This document shows, piece by piece, positions 22,688-25,536 of a stretch of DNA of 25,536 nucleotides. The position numbers and the translations under genes were made by a program. Position 1 is the stretch's first letter; every line of letters starts with the position of its first letter. The stretch is from NCBI GenBank assembly GCA_029554925.1, contig JAKPUV010000147.1:1-25536 (forward strand). The letters run 5' to 3'. The stretch comes from Candidatus Hydrogenedentota bacterium (GTDB taxonomy: Bacteria; Hydrogenedentota; Hydrogenedentia; Hydrogenedentales; CAITNO01). The notes under the pieces are model-generated. The model was not told the DNA's origin, did no database searches, and saw only the letters and a program-made list of their open reading frames with translations.

Positions 22688-24898
22688 CTAGGTGTCCGCC
22701 CCGCGCGGGGCCCTTCTCGGAAGCCCCCCCAGCACCTGTGACATGAAGCGAAGGCGCTCTTCGGCAAGGGGACGGCCCCCGAACCGGACATGCTCATACG
22801 CGTCAAGAAACGCGGACAGTTCCGAAACGGGAAGCCACGAAACGGCGCCCAGCGCCGCGCGGATCTCATCGCAGGTCTTTCCGACGCAGGAAACCCCCAG
22901 CCGCTCAAGACGCCCGCAGAGCATCCGGTAAAGACGCACGACCCGCGACTGGTCCGGGGAAAGACGCGCCCCCGCCCTCCGGGACCGCATCATAACGCGC
23001 ACAAGCAGCGCCATAACCAGGAGGAACCCCGCGGCAAGCGCCGCCCAGGAGAAACGGGAGAGCCCCCCCAGCCCCCCCGCCTGCACAAAGACCTCCGGAA
23101 GGGCGAAGCGCTGGCCCGGCACACCGTGCCCGTCGCCCCGGAAAAGGGCGGCAATCCGGTCCAGACGCCAGGCGCCCTCGAACCCCATGACTTTGCGGTA
23201 CCAGAACATTTTCGCCCCGAGCACCCGGGTCGACCACTCGCGCCGCAGGCGCCCGAACCCCGTCGCCGAAAACTCGGAGGCGGGCGAGGGGTCAAAGCGC
23301 ACCCACCCCGCCCCGGGGATGAGCGCCTCCACCCACAGATGCGACATGCTCGCACGCACCGTGTACGAGCGGCTTTCCGGGTCCCACTCGCCGCCGCGGT
23401 ATCCGCTCACCACCCGCGCGGGGATTCCCTGGCTGCGGGCCATCAGCGCCAGCGCCGAGGCGAAGAGCTGGCAGTGCCCCCGCCGCGCCTCGTTGATGAA
23501 CGCGTCAATCTCCCGGTCCGGGGGCAGCGGCGGCAAATCCAGGGTGTAGGTGAAGTCGGGACCGCTCAGCCACGCCTCCAGCAGGCGCATCTTCCCGTGG
23601 GGGGTCGGCGCCGCGCCTGAAACCCGCCCCGCAGTCTCCACCGTTTCCGGAAGCAGCTCGTGGTACGTCAGCAGTCCGTAGTCTCGCCCGGGGACAAAAG
23701 AGTAATCCCCCGGCGCCGCCTGCTGCTCCGCGGAAAGCGGCTCCGCCGTCTCCGACCAGGCCTCATACGAAATGCTGCCGCCCGTGTTGCGGTTCAACTG
23801 CACCGTGAAATCCAGCCCCGCGTCCCACTGGAGCGTCGCCCGCTCCGCATTGGGCGGCAGCGCCGCCCGCTGCACGAGGTCGAGGCAGGGGAGTGACCCC
23901 GTCGGCACGCTGTCCATGAAGATCACCTGGCGCACCACCCGGCGTCCCGGCACGGGGTCGCGTTCCTCCTCGCGTCCCGACGTCTTGAAATTGGCCACGG
24001 TGCGCGCCGCCGCGTGGTTCTCCGCGCCGGGCTGCAGCGCGCTCTCCAGCCCGCGGCGCGACCACTCCGATCCCGAGAAGCGGGACAGGGTGGTCGCCCG
24101 CCAGTACATGCCGTCGGCGGGCAGAAACATGCCGCCGGGCTCTTCGGGAAACTCCACGTTCATGACGGCGCTGGGATCCTCGTACACGCTGAGCCCGCCC
24201 GTCAGGCGCACGGTCTCGGAGAGTCCCGTGACCGCCCGGGTGGGGTCGGTGCGCCCGAGGAAACCCGCCTCGATGCGCGGCGTCGCGATGAAAAGGAGGA
24301 TGGTGAATGCCATGGCCGCAAAGGCCAGTCCCCATACGGATAGAAACAGCCCCGCGTCAAAGACGTTCGCGGCCCGCGCCTCCCCGCGGGGCGCCCCCGC
24401 GAAAACCCGCACGGCCCGCAGACGGTCCGCGCCGGACATGTCGCTGTGGATCCGCAGGCTCACGAAGGCCCAGATGGCCGAGGTGATGAACAGCCCCAGC
24501 ACGAGCGCGATCGCCGGTTCCGGAGACTGGACCACCGCCGCAAGCAGGAGGAAGAAGGACATCAGATAGAGCTGAAGATGGACCCTTTCCGACTTTACCC
24601 CGACCAGCAGGTAGCCCTGAATGAAGATAATGAGGAAGATCACGGCGTTCATGAGGCCCAGCTGCATCACCGACACGGGAATGAAGATGCCGTATCCGAC
24701 GCAGACAGCCGTCTTCAGGCTGCGGAACCACGCATGGCGGCCCTCCAGCCACGCGCCCAGCGGGGAAAGCGCCAGAAAAAGCGCCGGGGGGAACAGCATC
24801 ACGGCCCCGTACTCCCGCACCGTGGCAAGCGCAAGATAGCCCGCAAACACCACGCAGGCGCTGGATACCCGGAGAATTATGCGGGGGCGGTCAGACAT
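22688..24898 (-). CDS. TgpA-like membrane transglutaminase (DUF3488 / transglutaminase / DUF4129)
   Basis: A 736-residue membrane protein. About six transmembrane helices fill the first 230 residues (DUF3488-like), then a large periplasmic part with a transglutaminase/protease-like core: Cys476 in RRGHCQLFASALAL, His520 in SHLWVEA and Asp536 in RFDPSP form the triad. A further helix (FSWAALAAGFLLVMALLV) and a cytoplasmic DUF4129-like tail (VVRLYRMLCGRLERLG) end the protein. The domain order matches Pseudomonas TgpA. Substrate is unknown. The ATG at 24898 overlaps the stop of the upstream DUF58 gene by eight bases, so the two are coupled. DUF58-TgpA with a MoxR ATPase is a frequent trio. Confidence 0.92.
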   Translation of the reverse strand: MSDRPRIILRVSSACVVFAGYLALATVREYGAVMLFPPALFLALSPLGAWLEGRHAWFRSLKTAVCVGYGIFIPVSVMQLGLMNAVIFLIIFIQGYLLVGVKSERVHLQLYLMSFFLLLAAVVQSPEPAIALVLGLFITSAIWAFVSLRIHSDMSGADRLRAVRVFAGAPRGEARAANVFDAGLFLSVWGLAFAAMAFTILLFIATPRIEAGFLGRTDPTRAVTGLSETVRLTGGLSVYEDPSAVMNVEFPEEPGGMFLPADGMYWRATTLSRFSGSEWSRRGLESALQPGAENHAAARTVANFKTSGREEERDPVPGRRVVRQVIFMDSVPTGSLPCLDLVQRAALPPNAERATLQWDAGLDFTVQLNRNTGGSISYEAWSETAEPLSAEQQAAPGDYSFVPGRDYGLLTYHELLPETVETAGRVSGAAPTPHGKMRLLEAWLSGPDFTYTLDLPPLPPDREIDAFINEARRGHCQLFASALALMARSQGIPARVVSGYRGGEWDPESRSYTVRASMSHLWVEALIPGAGWVRFDPSPASEFSATGFGRLRREWSTRVLGAKMFWYRKVMGFEGAWRLDRIAALFRGDGHGVPGQRFALPEVFVQAGGLGGLSRFSWAALAAGFLLVMALLVRVMMRSRRAGARLSPDQSRVVRLYRMLCGRLERLGVSCVGKTCDEIRAALGAVSWLPVSELSAFLDAYEHVRFGGRPLAEERLRFMSQVLGGLPRRAPRGADT

Positions 24899-25536
24899 GC
24901 GCAAGCCCCCCGGGATCCAACACTGGAATGCCCGCCGGACCCGCCTGCCGCCCCCATTTTCCCGCATCGGCGGACACCGCAACCAGCCGGGCCGGCTCCG
25001 ATTTCATCCGGCGCGCCTCCTCCTCCGCGCGCGCGGCGCTCTCCGCGCCGCCCCCCGCCTCCACCCGCGCCAGCGCGTCCAGTATCTTGCGCTCCTGGAA
25101 CGTGCCCGTTCCCATGGGGACCAGATGTTTTCCCGCCGAAAGCCCCACCGAATACTGCCGTTGCAGGAGGGTCACGGCGATGGAGGCCGCCAGTTCGACG
25201 GCGTCCTCAAAACGCCCGTCGAAGTCCGGAAGCCCGTCGGGCACCGTGTCCAGAAACAGCATGACGGCGCGCACATTGCCGAAGCCCATCTCGCGCACCA
25301 TCCAGACACCCCGCCGCGCGCTCACGCGCCACGCGATAAGCCGGGTGTCGTCCCCCGGAACATACTCCCGAAGAGAGACATACTCGTCCCCGTCCGACAT
25401 GCTGCGGCGCGGCGCCACGCTCGCCCCGGGAAGCTGCTCGAGGGCGGACAGGCGCACCGCCCGCACCCGCGGATACACCAGCACCTCCTCGGCGTCCCGA
25501 AAAGCGCGGCGCCGCTCGAAGAACCCGAAGGGGTAG
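24891..25536 (-). CDS. DUF58-domain protein, 5' end outside the window
   Basis: The C-terminal 214 codons of a DUF58 protein. The frame is open to the window edge: just before the first in-frame GTG (25484) it reads YPFGFFERRRAFRDAEE, the family's own 'YPFG' motif, so the gene continues beyond 25536. The defining segment YVSLREYVPGDDTRLIAWRVSARRG follows, then VREMGFGNVRAVMLFLDTV, a VWA-like strand. DUF58 proteins usually carry one or two N-terminal membrane helices, not visible here, and act with MoxR ATPases in a poorly defined envelope or chaperone role. It is coupled to the downstream transglutaminase gene. Confidence 0.92.
   Translation of the reverse strand, partial: YPFGFFERRRAFRDAEEVLVYPRVRAVRLSALEQLPGASVAPRRSMSDGDEYVSLREYVPGDDTRLIAWRVSARRGVWMVREMGFGNVRAVMLFLDTVPDGLPDFDGRFEDAVELAASIAVTLLQRQYSVGLSAGKHLVPMGTGTFQERKILDALARVEAGGGAESAARAEEEARRMKSEPARLVAVSADAGKWGRQAGPAGIPVLDPGGLAHV

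Noticed and set aside
1..25536. CRISPR arrays, insertion sequences, integrases or phage genes
   Set aside because: No regularly spaced repeats, transposase motifs or terminal inverted repeats were seen.

Overview
The window is chromosomal DNA of a high-GC bacterium. Genes are packed tightly on both strands, there is one tRNA, and I see no phage, transposon, CRISPR or plasmid gene. The mix points to a Gram-negative free-living lineage: cytochrome bd oxidase, bL25 of the CTC type, a secreted FG-GAP protein, AMMECR1/MEMO, a DUF58/transglutaminase pair, and carbohydrate-related genes. A Candidatus Hydrogenedentota- or PVC-like member would fit, but no marker here settles the phylum.

Layout. 1-432 (-): start of a DegT/DnrJ aminotransferase. 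651-4745 (+): an alpha/beta hydrolase, a periplasmic sugar-type binding protein and a large glycosidase-like protein that overlaps it out of frame. 4755-6822 (-): folC and a coiled-coil zinc-ribbon protein. 7035-9973 (-): tRNA-Gln(TTG), prs, rplY, pth and ilvN, read in that order and closed by a clear intrinsic terminator. 10277-12898 (+): a beta-repeat/TPR protein with a good promoter, then a coupled MEMO-like/AMMECR1 pair. 12895-14447 (-): an HU-family gene, tsaB and rimI. 14795-17299 (+): cydA-cydB behind a near-consensus promoter. 17293-20255 (-): mazG-like, dnaA and a BASS-family transporter. 20384-22671 (+): pdxA coupled to an exported FG-GAP protein. 22688-25536 (-): a DUF58 protein (5' end outside the window) and a TgpA-like transglutaminase.

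How they fit together. Most genes are housekeeping: PRPP synthesis, peptidyl-tRNA rescue, tRNA t6A modification, S18 acetylation, folate, pyridoxal phosphate, replication initiation and microaerobic respiration. Accessory interest lies in the binding-protein/glycosidase pair at 1559-4745, the exported MEMO homologue lacking one metal-ligand histidine, and a sequence element shared by the promoters at 10.2 kb and 14.7 kb, which suggests a common regulator.

The window holds no obvious new defence or mobile system. The strongest candidates for something undescribed are the shared operator-like element and the exported MEMO/AMMECR1 pair. Three convergent gene pairs are separated by 0-9 bases or overlap, and a fourth by 16, leaving no room for terminators between them.
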